This document shows positions 27,292 through 36,064 of a stretch of DNA of 64,000 nucleotides, piece after piece. The position numbers and the translations under genes are program-made. Numbering within the stretch: the first letter of the stretch is position 1; each line of letters begins with the position of its first letter. The notes below the pieces were generated by a model. The model was not told the DNA's origin. It was given only the letters and a program-made list of their open reading frames with translations, and did no database searches. Source of the DNA: an uncultured Kangiella sp. (lineage in GTDB: Bacteria > Pseudomonadota > Gammaproteobacteria > Enterobacterales > Kangiellaceae); the NCBI GenBank assembly GCA_947503345.1, contig CANNCW010000003.1, positions 248,001 through 312,000 on the forward strand. The letters run 5' to 3'.

Positions 27292-27806
27292 TTACTTAGC
27301 TCCTTTGAAAAAGCATTTTGCCAATCAAAAGGAATCGCCCAAAGTTTTTGTTGCTCCTTTTGCCTAAAATTCATCCACATATTCTTATAGCTGTTTTTCT
27401 CAATGGGGTGAACTCTATTGGGTTCAATTTCAGCCAAAGGCAATAATACGAAAGCATGCTTAGTTACTTCAAACCGAGGTAATTTAATTGGTTTATCGCA
27501 AATCAAATCGTCATAAAGCAATAAATCTATATCTAACGCTCGGTCACTAAACTTTGGAACGTCGCGACGCCTGCCAGCCGCTGACTCAATTCTTTTAAAA
27601 GCTTGGTCAACCTGCGAGATGGTTAATTGAGTTTCAGCTTTTGCTACTAGGTTTAAAAAGTTATCCCCTTCAAAACCAACCGCTTCAGATTCATAAACAC
27701 TGGAAAGCTCCAACTCACTAAACATTTCATTAAGTCGTTTTACACCATAACGAATTTGTTGCTCGGCATTTTGATTGGAGCCGATACTGATATAAATAGT
27801 TGCCAT
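27288..27806 (-). CDS. folK: 6-hydroxymethyl-7,8-dihydropterin pyrophosphokinase
   Basis: 172 residues. Family signature RRDVPKFSDRALDIDLLLYDD is present in the middle, with ISIGSNQNAE at the start. It transfers pyrophosphate from ATP to 6-hydroxymethyl-dihydropterin, the step after FolB in folate synthesis. It lies 3 nt after folB and overlaps the pteridine-reductase-like gene. Confidence 0.95.
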   Translation of the reverse strand: MATIYISIGSNQNAEQQIRYGVKRLNEMFSELELSSVYESEAVGFEGDNFLNLVAKAETQLTISQVDQAFKRIESAAGRRRDVPKFSDRALDIDLLLYDDLICDKPIKLPRFEVTKHAFVLLPLAEIEPNRVHPIEKNSYKNMWMNFRQKEQQKLWAIPFDWQNAFSKELSK

Positions 27807-27809
27807 TAA

Positions 27810-28163
27810 CTATTTCGATCCTCGCTCTATCAGCACACCTACATTTTTCGAACCACGAACCGCTCCGGGTTTACTTAATTTCAAACGCAGCCAAGGTACA
27901 TCAAATTCTTCGCGGATAATTGAAGCAATTTTCTCTGCTAGAGTTTCCACCGTTTGATATTCTGCGGCTTCGACAAAACCAATAATTCGTTTCGCTACGG
28001 ACTTATAATCCAAGCAATGATCAATGGTATCTTCGCTCGCTGCTTGTGAGATATCGCAGCCCATTTCCAAGTCAATACTGATAGTCTGACGGATCTGACG
28101 CTCCCAGTCATAAATTCCAATAACCGTATCGACTTTTAGGTCTTCAATAAAAGTAATATCCAT
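27810..28163 (-). CDS. folB: Dihydroneopterin aldolase
   Basis: 117 residues, the normal FolB length. The N-terminal VDTVIGIYDWERQIRQ and the catalytic-lysine region LRLKLSKPGAVRGSKNVGV match the family. It splits dihydroneopterin to hydroxymethyl-dihydropterin and glycolaldehyde. First gene of the minus-strand folate run, divergent from plsY as in E. coli. Confidence 0.95.
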   Translation of the reverse strand: MDITFIEDLKVDTVIGIYDWERQIRQTISIDLEMGCDISQAASEDTIDHCLDYKSVAKRIIGFVEAAEYQTVETLAEKIASIIREEFDVPWLRLKLSKPGAVRGSKNVGVLIERGSK

Positions 28164-28313
28164 ACTTTTGATAGTTTTCTCTTTTTTTACTGTTTTCTTG
28201 TGTCATAGGATAGCAAATCTGGCTCAATTTGTTATAACTAGCTTTATAAATTTAATAATTATTCAAACTCTCTTTTGCTTTAAGTAAATAGCTAGCACAA
28301 GAACTGGATTTCA

Positions 28314-28910
28314 ATGAACATAGAAACCATCGGCTTACTCATATTGGCATACCTTACTGGATCTATTTCCAGCGCAGTCATTGTCTGCCGAATCATGAGT
28401 CTACCCGATCCTAGAGAGTTTGGTTCTAATAACCCTGGGGCGACCAATGTTCTTAGATTGGGGGGGAAAAAAGCAGCGATACTCACTCTTATAGGCGATA
28501 TTCTCAAAGCTGTAATCCCCATTTTGATAGGCTATGCCTTAGAACTGCACAGCCGAAATCTTGGTTGGGTTGGCTTTATGGCCTTTATTGGCCATTTGTA
28601 CCCTCTATATTTCAACTTGAAAGGCGGCAAAGGTATGGCGACCTATTTCGGCGTCTTAGTTACATTGTCACCGGTTCTATTAATTTACGGCCTAACCACT
28701 TGGTTAATCACCGCCTTTTTCACTCGCTACTCCTCACTCGCCTCCATGCTCACCAGTATCGCTGTCTCGGCTTTTGGATTTTATATTGATAAGAAATACT
28801 TCTTTCCACTTTTCGCCATGTCATTAATCCTAATCTGGCGCCATAGAAGTAACATTAAAAACCTCTGGAATGGTACTGAGCGTAAGTTAACCGATAAGAA
28901 AATGACTTAA
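28314..28910 (+). CDS. plsY: Acyl-phosphate:glycerol-3-phosphate acyltransferase
   Basis: 198 residues, five or so membrane helices. Signature loops GSNNPGATNVLRLGGKKAA and the KGGKGMATYFG segment bind acyl phosphate and glycerol phosphate. It makes lysophosphatidate at the cytoplasmic membrane. Its stop overlaps the start of the MFS gene (TAATG). Confidence 0.95.
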   Translation: MNIETIGLLILAYLTGSISSAVIVCRIMSLPDPREFGSNNPGATNVLRLGGKKAAILTLIGDILKAVIPILIGYALELHSRNLGWVGFMAFIGHLYPLYFNLKGGKGMATYFGVLVTLSPVLLIYGLTTWLITAFFTRYSSLASMLTSIAVSAFGFYIDKKYFFPLFAMSLILIWRHRSNIKNLWNGTERKLTDKKMT

Positions 28911-30094
28911 TGACCAAAACAATCTCAAGTAACCCTCTTCGCCTACTACCACTTTTAGCCTCAATGGTAGCAATCACGCCATTGGCGATAGATATGTATT
29001 TACCAGCGATGCCAACCATCGCTAAAGACTTGAGTAGTAGCAATAGCGCCATTCAAATTTCATTAAGCCTTTACTTAGCAGGCTATGCTTTAGGTATGTT
29101 AATTTTTGGTCCGATGGCCGATCGAATTGGTCGACGTAAAGTGGCAATTTCTGGGTTAATTGGTTTTATCATTTGCTCAGTTTTATTGGCAAACACCAAC
29201 CAAGAACAAAACTTTTTAGCATTAAGATTTACCCAAGCGGTTTTTGGTAGTGGCGCAACTGTAGTGGTCGCGGGAATTATTCGTGACTTGTATGGCGAGC
29301 ATACTTCTAAAGGCATGTCTTATGTCAGCATGATTATGATGATAGCGCCGTTAATTGCACCAGCTATTGGTAGTTTAATTTTAGAAATATCGCTCTGGCA
29401 AACCATTTTCTACACCTTAGCCAGCTATGCGCTTTTAATTTTAGTCTTGGTCATTTGGAAGCTCCCACAAAGCGTTCCCAGCAAAAGCAACCGTAACTGG
29501 CTTAGTGAATTTTTTAACAATTACCGCCTGGTGTTTAGCACCAGAAAATCACTGGTGAATATCAGTTGTTCCATGCTTTGCTCCTTTGCATTTTTTTGCT
29601 ATATCACTGCCATATCCTTTGTTTATATTGAATATTTCAAAGTATCCGAATCACAGTTCAGTATTTTATTCGGCGTTAACGTAATGGCATTAATGCTTGC
29701 CAATATCGTCAATACTCGAATGGTGGTAAAAAAAGGCGCCAAAACCATGCTAAGAGTTGGCGCTACCATCGCCGTTATTAGCGCTACCACTTTATTCATT
29801 TTCACTAAACTAGAACTGGGTTTATATTACACCGTTGCAATTTTATTCCCCATCATAGGTGGTATTTCACTAATCGCCGTCAACGCGGATGCAATGATAT
29901 TAATGCAGTTCCCTCAACAAACAGGGACCGCAACAGCGGTAATAGGAACGCTACGTTTTGGCAGTGGCGCTTTTGCAGGTGTGTTACTGGGATTACTCTA
30001 TGATGGCACGCCTATGAACTTAGCAATATTGATGTTCGCGGCATTATTTAGCGTTGCTATAGCACAACTCTTCAGCCCAAAAGTGAATACTTAA
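28910..30094 (+). CDS. Bcr/CflA-type multidrug efflux MFS transporter
   Basis: 394 residues, 12 predicted membrane helices. The N-terminal part fits the Bcr/CflA (DHA1) subfamily: PLAIDMYLPAMPTIAKDL in helix 1 and the MFS loop GPMADRIGRRKVAISG between helices 2 and 3. It likely exports small toxic molecules by proton antiport; substrate unknown. Translation is coupled to plsY, an arrangement that seems local. Confidence 0.9.
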   Translation: MTKTISSNPLRLLPLLASMVAITPLAIDMYLPAMPTIAKDLSSSNSAIQISLSLYLAGYALGMLIFGPMADRIGRRKVAISGLIGFIICSVLLANTNQEQNFLALRFTQAVFGSGATVVVAGIIRDLYGEHTSKGMSYVSMIMMIAPLIAPAIGSLILEISLWQTIFYTLASYALLILVLVIWKLPQSVPSKSNRNWLSEFFNNYRLVFSTRKSLVNISCSMLCSFAFFCYITAISFVYIEYFKVSESQFSILFGVNVMALMLANIVNTRMVVKKGAKTMLRVGATIAVISATTLFIFTKLELGLYYTVAILFPIIGGISLIAVNADAMILMQFPQQTGTATAVIGTLRFGSGAFAGVLLGLLYDGTPMNLAILMFAALFSVAIAQLFSPKVNT

Positions 30095-30158
30095 ATTTAA
30101 GGAATATTATCGGACCCAGCTCGTTAATACTGTAAGAATTGTATAAAAGGAAAATAAG

Positions 30159-30339
30159 ATGATTAAAGCTACTAAAAGAAATGACTTAAAACCAAAATGC
30201 CCACATTGTGAAGCTCCCTTAAAAGAACTGGCCTACCAAGAGGTCAAAACCACCTTAGGTAAACGCTTTGTGTATTTTTGTGCTAGTTGCACTAAAACAC
30301 TTGGCGTTTCGCATCGTAAAGGTTTCTGGATGGGGTAAT
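30159..30339 (+). pseudogene. Small zinc-ribbon protein, apparent one-base frameshift
   Basis: From the ATG at 30159 (AAGG upstream) the frame encodes a 53-residue protein with CPHC (14-17) and CASC (42-45), then diverges to TPWRFAS and stops at 30320. Skipping one base in the ACACC run at 30297-30301 gives instead TLGVSHRKGFWMG, ending at a TAA at 30337-30339, a much more natural protein end of 59 residues. I infer a one-base insertion relative to the ancestral gene, or a sequencing error. If real, the zinc ribbon itself survives intact. Not obviously linked to neighbours. Confidence 0.5.
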
Positions 30340-30473
30340 ATTTAATGCCAAATTGTAAGTTTTGACTCTAAAAGTAGATTCTATTAACCTAAGATCAAAC
30401 AAGAAAAATACAATTGTATTCAATATAAAAATTAAAAGTCATCTTCAAAGCAGACAAAGGAATATCAAAGATC

Positions 30474-32027
30474 ATGCTAACTAAATTATTATACTTATCA
30501 CTATTGTTACTTTTAATTACTGGTTGTGAAAATACTGAAAAACAAGCTCGAATATTATTAAATGAAGCGATAAAGGAGTGGGATTCTGGAAATATAAAAT
30601 CAGCCGAAGAAAAATTTGAATTAATTGATTCGAAATATTTTTACACAGTAGCTGGAACCGATTCGATTAAAGAGCGAACTGAGCGGAAACAAAAATATGC
30701 TAATAAATACGACATTAGAGTAGCAAAAGAAAAGAACAAAGGAAGCTTCTCCAAGCAAGTAATTGATAGCATAGATGACTACTTTCAAGCTAATAAGATT
30801 TACCCTGAAGACCTTGCCTCCATTAATCTTTATGAAATAAGTGCCAACCGTCAATACCTTTTGCTTTGTAATTACGAAAAAGCTTTGTTTAACTACGGAT
30901 ATAAATTGGACTGTATAAACTCTGACATAGAGTTTAATAAGAACAATCGCGTTGTCAATAATATTGCCAAAAGCTCGAATAGAAAAGTATTTAAAAATAA
31001 GATACAAAAGATAAGTGATTTTCCTAAAGCAAACTCAACTTGGGGAGATAAACTGAATCCTTCTGGGGATTTGCCTGAAAAGGGCTTTTTGGCTTTTTAT
31101 ATTAATACAAACAGTCCTGAGAAGGTTATAAAAAAAGAACTTGTTAACGATGTAAGTATCAATTACGCCTACGACGATTTTCAAAACATACATTCTAAAG
31201 ATTTTGGAGGGTATTGGGTTGGAAATATTCATCTACAGAAAGATGAGGTAAAAAGGGTAGCTATTAATCAAAGCTGGTCAAAAGCGCGTCTTATTATAGA
31301 TGGCGCTATTGTTTACGAAGGTGGGTCAGATAAAGAAATACTTATTTACCTTACAAAAGGAACTCATAGAATTGAGGTCGAGTACATAAATAACTGGCAC
31401 ACCACTGAATTTTCAGTGATATTTATCGAAAGGGTGGAACTGTTATCCATTAATGATATTAAAACTCGATTAACTGAAAATATATTAGGAAAATATGAAC
31501 TACATTATGCAGGTATCTATGAAAGCTCCAGTAAAGATCTATCTGTAACTATCCAAATCAAGAAAAGCCCTAAGCAAATTGTATTATTTTTAAACTCTCA
31601 TCGCGCTGTCAAATGGCAAATATCCAACCCTTTTATGACTGACATCAGAGCAATTGTATATGGCTCTAATAGCCCAGGAACAACAATTTCTGGAGACATC
31701 AATAAGGCAACAATGATACTTGCTTCCGAACAAAGAATAGGTTCATCATATACTGCAATACCCAGATGTAACTGTATAAGTGGTCACTTTAATTGTTCAG
31801 GCTCTAACATGCTTTCTACTAAGAAATTTATAGAGCGTTTAAGCGATGCCAAAATGACTGGGTTTTCAGGGAAATATTCCGCATCTTCATTGCCCGTACC
31901 ACAAATTATAGTTAATGAAAGATATGCAAAAGAGTTAGAGTTACACAAAAATGAAGTAGCTAAGCTTAGAGAAGCATGTAAGCAAAAAAAGGACCCAGAT
32001 TTTGAAAAATTGTTTGATCGAGGATAG
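30474..32027 (+). CDS. Lipoprotein with PA14-like domain, unknown
   Basis: 517 residues. Lipobox LITGC with C18. Residues 20-150 are helical with a TPR-like start (LLNEAIKEWDSGNIKSAEEKF), and C132 and C147 may pair. Residues about 225-320 look like a PA14 beta-sandwich (GGYWVGNIHL, ARLIIDGAIVYEGG, GTHRIEVEYINNWH). A second beta domain follows (about 340-410), then a cysteine cluster (C432, C434, C441) and a helical tail. Surface or periplasmic sugar or protein binding is possible but not shown. The gene is more AT-rich than its neighbours and interrupts the otherwise conserved plsY-tsaD neighbourhood, suggesting acquisition. Confidence 0.7.
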   Translation: MLTKLLYLSLLLLLITGCENTEKQARILLNEAIKEWDSGNIKSAEEKFELIDSKYFYTVAGTDSIKERTERKQKYANKYDIRVAKEKNKGSFSKQVIDSIDDYFQANKIYPEDLASINLYEISANRQYLLLCNYEKALFNYGYKLDCINSDIEFNKNNRVVNNIAKSSNRKVFKNKIQKISDFPKANSTWGDKLNPSGDLPEKGFLAFYINTNSPEKVIKKELVNDVSINYAYDDFQNIHSKDFGGYWVGNIHLQKDEVKRVAINQSWSKARLIIDGAIVYEGGSDKEILIYLTKGTHRIEVEYINNWHTTEFSVIFIERVELLSINDIKTRLTENILGKYELHYAGIYESSSKDLSVTIQIKKSPKQIVLFLNSHRAVKWQISNPFMTDIRAIVYGSNSPGTTISGDINKATMILASEQRIGSSYTAIPRCNCISGHFNCSGSNMLSTKKFIERLSDAKMTGFSGKYSASSLPVPQIIVNERYAKELELHKNEVAKLREACKQKKDPDFEKLFDRG

Positions 32028-32051
32028 TTAGCTTTCTACCAAATTATATAA

Positions 32052-33071
32052 TTACAACTCCTCAATCGGCCATCTAGGCTTTGCTCTGATGGCTGCTTCT
32101 TCAAACTCCCCTTTACCATCTAGTACTGCTTGATAACGGGCAAAACCTGCGTAAGCGATCATGGCACCATTGTCGGTGCAGAATTTAAGTCTTGGATAGT
32201 AGGCTTTACCATCTTTTGATTCGAGCAAGTCCGTTAGCTTTTCGCGCAAAGACACATTGGCGCTTACGCCACCAGCAACGACCAGTCGTTTATGACCGGT
32301 TTGCTCTAGCGAACGTCGGCATTTGATAAAAATGGTATCCACCACTGCTTCTTGGAAAGCATAGGCAATATCAGCTAAGGCTTGTTCTGACTTGTCAGAT
32401 TTCATGTACAGATTGGCAACCGCCGTTTTCAATCCTGAAAAACTAAATTCCAACCCTGGTCTGTCGGTCATAGGTCTTGGTAATTTATAAATCCCTGCAC
32501 GGCCATTTAAAGCCAACTTGGCAATCGCTGGTCCACCGGGATAGCCCAATCCCATGATCTTGGCAGTTTTATCAAAAGCTTCGCCAGCAGCATCATCTAT
32601 CGATTCACCAAGGATTTTGTATTCACCGAGATCTTGCACATCTACTAGTAATGTATGGCCACCTGATACTAATAAGGCGACAAATGGGTATTCTGGCTTT
32701 TCGTCTTCTAATAAAGGCGCTAATAAATGCCCTTCCATGTGATGAACACCAATCGCTGGAATGTCCCAGGCATAAGCAAGGCTTCGCCCTACTCCAACAC
32801 CCACAAACAAAGCGCCAATTAACCCTGGGCCTTTGGTATAGGCAATGGCGTCTATATCTTTTTGAGTGCAATTAGCTTCCTTTAACACTTGCTTGATCAA
32901 TGGTATGGCTTTACGCACATGGTCACGCGATGCCAATTCTGGTACTACACCACCATATTCTTTGTGCAACTCCACTTGCGAATAAAGTGCATCGGCAATA
33001 ATGCCCTCTTCGCTATCGTAAATAGCGATACCAGTTTCATCACATGAAGTTTCTATACCAAGGATTTTCAT
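32052..33071 (-). CDS. tsaD: tRNA threonylcarbamoyladenosine transferase subunit
   Basis: 339 residues. Starts [14 protein letters not shown], with the metal-binding HHMEGH motif giving H111 and H115 and the later [12 protein letters not shown] nucleotide motif. With TsaB and TsaE it moves the threonylcarbamoyl group onto A37 of ANN-decoding tRNAs. Divergent from rpsU as in E. coli, with a 277-bp shared upstream region. Confidence 0.97.
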   Translation of the reverse strand: MKILGIETSCDETGIAIYDSEEGIIADALYSQVELHKEYGGVVPELASRDHVRKAIPLIKQVLKEANCTQKDIDAIAYTKGPGLIGALFVGVGVGRSLAYAWDIPAIGVHHMEGHLLAPLLEDEKPEYPFVALLVSGGHTLLVDVQDLGEYKILGESIDDAAGEAFDKTAKIMGLGYPGGPAIAKLALNGRAGIYKLPRPMTDRPGLEFSFSGLKTAVANLYMKSDKSEQALADIAYAFQEAVVDTIFIKCRRSLEQTGHKRLVVAGGVSANVSLREKLTDLLESKDGKAYYPRLKFCTDNGAMIAYAGFARYQAVLDGKGEFEEAAIRAKPRWPIEEL

Positions 33072-33200
33072 TAGAGCTGTTCGAGTCCGTATTTAGGTAT
33101 CAAATTTTAAAGAAAATACAGAGATTTAGCGAGTCCTGTGTGTAATTTACCGCCACTATCAATTAAATAAGAAATTCATAGCCTTTTAGCCATAGATCCT

Positions 33201-33229
33201 TTGCTTTTTGATCAAAAAATAGCTAAAAT
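33201..33229 (+). promoter_or_regulatory. Putative sigma70 promoter for rpsU-yqeY-dnaG-rpoD
   Basis: TTGCTT (33201-33206), a 17-bp spacer and TAAAAT (33224-33229), followed by a C-rich discriminator (TCCCGCCC). The expected start near 33236 gives a leader of about 110 nt before rpsU, which contains a short TCAGG/CCTGA stem. A GC-rich discriminator is typical of ribosomal promoters under stringent control. Confidence 0.6.
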
Positions 33230-33348
33230 TCCCGCCCTCTTGTTGTCAGGAGTGCTATTTTAGTGCCTGATGTTCTAGCGATACAAGGACGAAACAAGAT
33301 TTAACTTATTGATTTTATTAACACTATTTTAAGGTTAGGTGATTTTTA

Positions 33349-33564
33349 ATGCCAAGCGTAAGAGTAAAAGATAACGAGCCATTCGACGTTGCATTGCGTC
33401 GCTTCAAGCGTTCATGTGAAAAAGCAGGTATTTTGGCGGAAGTTCGTAAGCGTGAATACTACGAGAAGCCAACATCTGTTCGTAAGCGTGAAAAAGCTGC
33501 TGCGGTTAAGCGTGCTGCGAAGAAAGTGTCTCGCGAAAACGCTCGTCGCATTCGCTTGTACTAA
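33349..33564 (+). CDS. rpsU: Ribosomal protein bS21
   Basis: 71 residues, the standard length. Begins [21 protein letters not shown] and is strongly basic. Part of the 30S subunit near the anti-Shine-Dalgarno. First gene of the macromolecular synthesis operon (rpsU, a YqeY gene, dnaG, rpoD) linking translation, replication and transcription starts. Confidence 0.98.
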   Translation: MPSVRVKDNEPFDVALRRFKRSCEKAGILAEVRKREYYEKPTSVRKREKAAAVKRAAKKVSRENARRIRLY

Positions 33565-33599
33565 TAGTTTAGTTTTACACTAAGCTAGCAGGAATTGCC

Positions 33600-34046
33600 G
33601 TGTCAGATCTAAAAGCGACTATTAACGATGCCATGAAAGAGGCCATGCGTGCGAAAGATAAAGCGCGTTTGACCACTATTCGTTTGGCGTTAGCTGCGAT
33701 TAAGCAGATTGAAGTTGATAAGCGTATTGAACTGGATGATACGGCGATTCTAGCCATTTTAGATAAAATGGTTAAACAGCGTCGCGAGTCGATCAAAATG
33801 TATGAAGAAGCAGGTCGCCAAGAATTGGCGGATGTGGAACATGCGGAAATTGCAGTCCTTCAGGATTTTCTTCCTCAACCATTAACTGATGCCGAAATTG
33901 ATCAATTGATTGAAGATGCCATTGCTAAAACTGGCGCTGAATCAATTCGTGATATGGGTAAAGTTATGGGAATGCTTAAACCACAACTTCAAGGCCGCGC
34001 CGATATGGGCCCTGTCAGTGGTAAAATTAAAGCTCGTCTTTCTTAA
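33600..34046 (+). CDS. GatB/YqeY domain protein
   Basis: 148 residues, helical, starting at a GTG with AGGA upstream. The sequence (EAMRAKDKARLTTIRLALAAIKQ, FLPQPLTDAEIDQLIEDAI, MGKVMGMLKPQLQGRADM) is the YqeY family, related to the tail domain of the GatB amidotransferase subunit. It may bind tRNA; its role is not established. Insertion between rpsU and dnaG is common outside enterics. Confidence 0.93.
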   Translation: MSDLKATINDAMKEAMRAKDKARLTTIRLALAAIKQIEVDKRIELDDTAILAILDKMVKQRRESIKMYEEAGRQELADVEHAEIAVLQDFLPQPLTDAEIDQLIEDAIAKTGAESIRDMGKVMGMLKPQLQGRADMGPVSGKIKARLS

Positions 34047-34150
34047 GACAAATCTTTCTACAAACAAATTCTTACTAGTAATTTTTAATTGCAGATAGCT
34101 CTGCTATGATAGCTATTATTGGTTTTTAAAAAGAACAACTTAGCCACTCA

Positions 34151-35935
34151 ATGGGTCTAATTCCACAGCACTTTATTCAAGATTTGCTCAATCGGGTTGA
34201 TATTGTCGATCTGATAGATTCGCGTGTGCCATTAAAAAAAGCAGGTGCGAACTACAAAGCCTGTTGCCCTTTCCATGGTGAAAAAACACCATCATTTAAC
34301 GTTAGCCAAAGCAAACAGTTTTACCATTGTTTTGGTTGTGGCATGAATGGCAATGCTATTAGCTTTTTAATGGAGTATGACCGCTTAGAATTCCCTGATG
34401 CAGTTGAAGAACTGGCTATTAGTTTAGGACTAGAAGTTCCGCGCGAAGAAACTAATGACAACAAGCCTAAAATTGATAATTCTCTTTATGATTTAATGTC
34501 GAAAATTGCGAATTATTATTCGCAACAACTTAAATCCGCAAATGGTAAAGAAGCTGTAAACTACTTGAAAAATAGAGGTTTGAGTGGTGAAGTAGCAAAA
34601 GAGTTCGGCTTGGGTGTGGTTCCTGATGCTTGGGACTCACTCGAAAAGTTATTCGGTAGCTTTGCTGGTAATCATAAGTTAAAACAGCAATTGATTGACT
34701 GCGGAATGTTGATCCAAAAAGAAGGTGATAGCTCCCGGGTTTACGATCGTTTCCGCGGTCGAATCATGTTCCCAATCAAAGATAAAAGAGGTCGCGTCAT
34801 TGCTTTTGGTGGGCGCGTTATGGGCGATGGTGAGCCGAAATATTTAAATTCGCCCGAGACTCCTATTTTTCATAAATCAAATGAACTTTATGGCCTCTAT
34901 CAAGCTCGCAAATCCAATAGAAATCTTTCTCGAATTTTAATCGTTGAAGGTTATATGGATGTAGTCGCTTTAGCACAATTTGGTATTACCAACGCCGTGG
35001 CAACTTTGGGTACCGCCACCACCGCCGCGCATCTACAACAACTCTTTCGCACCAGTCGCGAGTTGGTTTTGTGTTTTGATGGTGATAAAGCTGGACGAAA
35101 AGCTGCTTTGAAAGCACTTGAGCATGGCTTACCTCAGTTACGCGAAGGCCGTGAAATTAAGTTGATGTTTTTACCTGATGGCGAAGATCCTGACTCGATG
35201 GTCCGCAAAGTTGGCAAAGATAAATTTGAACAATTGGTGGAACGTTCGCACTCTACCTTTGAATTCTTATTAAAATATCTAAGCGGTCAGGTTGATCTAG
35301 AGTCTGTTGCTGGTCGTGGGCAATTAGTGCATCTTGCTAAGCCTTATTTGGAAAGAATCACTGACCCTGTGTATCGCGATCTTTTTGCCCAATCTATAGC
35401 TGAAACAAGCGGACTTGCAATTGAAAAAATAGAATCCCTTTTATCCGGTTCTGAAGCTACTAAAACAGCTCCTAATACACAACCGAGTTTCCAGCCGCAA
35501 AGCATAAAACCTCGCCAAATTAAAACGGCTAATAAAACGGTACAGCTTGCCATTACTTTATTGCTACAAGATCCTAAGTTAGGTCTTAGATTTAAAGGTT
35601 ATGATTGGCTTTTAAGTCTCGATAGCTCGGCGACTAAAATTTTGCATGAAATTCTTGAAATTATTCACAAAAACCCCACATTAAGTAGCGGTGCTTTACT
35701 TGAATATTGGCGCGGAAAACCGCTTTATAGCCGATTAGCTGAGCTGGCGATGACCGAAAGGGAAGAAAAAGTCCAAGGCCAAGAAGCTCAAGAATTATCG
35801 GATTGTATTCAAAAACTTTTAAAAGATGCCCGAAATCATCGATTAGACAGTTTGCAGACTAAAGCCACAGCGGAAGGTTTAAGCTCGGCTGAAAAAGCCG
35901 AATATCAACAACTGTTACTGCTTTCCAAGCAATAA
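34151..35935 (+). CDS. dnaG: DNA primase
   Basis: 594 residues. Zinc-binding domain with C39, H42, C60 and C63, then the RNA polymerase core with TOPRIM elements (VEGYMDVVAL and CFDGDKAGRKAA), and a C-terminal helicase-binding helical domain. It makes RNA primers for replication. A P/T/Q-rich linker falls near 435-460. It is the third gene of the operon; rpoD follows with its own promoter. Confidence 0.97.
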   Translation: MGLIPQHFIQDLLNRVDIVDLIDSRVPLKKAGANYKACCPFHGEKTPSFNVSQSKQFYHCFGCGMNGNAISFLMEYDRLEFPDAVEELAISLGLEVPREETNDNKPKIDNSLYDLMSKIANYYSQQLKSANGKEAVNYLKNRGLSGEVAKEFGLGVVPDAWDSLEKLFGSFAGNHKLKQQLIDCGMLIQKEGDSSRVYDRFRGRIMFPIKDKRGRVIAFGGRVMGDGEPKYLNSPETPIFHKSNELYGLYQARKSNRNLSRILIVEGYMDVVALAQFGITNAVATLGTATTAAHLQQLFRTSRELVLCFDGDKAGRKAALKALEHGLPQLREGREIKLMFLPDGEDPDSMVRKVGKDKFEQLVERSHSTFEFLLKYLSGQVDLESVAGRGQLVHLAKPYLERITDPVYRDLFAQSIAETSGLAIEKIESLLSGSEATKTAPNTQPSFQPQSIKPRQIKTANKTVQLAITLLLQDPKLGLRFKGYDWLLSLDSSATKILHEILEIIHKNPTLSSGALLEYWRGKPLYSRLAELAMTEREEKVQGQEAQELSDCIQKLLKDARNHRLDSLQTKATAEGLSSAEKAEYQQLLLLSKQ

Positions 35936-35963
35936 ATACAAGCCATCCAGCAAAAAGTAAAGC

Positions 35964-35993
35964 TTGTAGATTTAACGCTCACACCTGTATAAT
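35964..35993 (+). promoter_or_regulatory. Putative internal promoter for rpoD
   Basis: TTGTAG (35964-35969), an 18-bp spacer and a perfect TATAAT (35988-35993) in the 129-bp dnaG-rpoD gap. This would let rpoD be expressed apart from rpsU-dnaG. Confidence 0.6.
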
Positions 35994-36064
35994 TAGGGGT
36001 TTGCGCCATGATTATTTTATAACAATAATCGTCACACAATTAACGGTTTATCGTAGGTACATCA

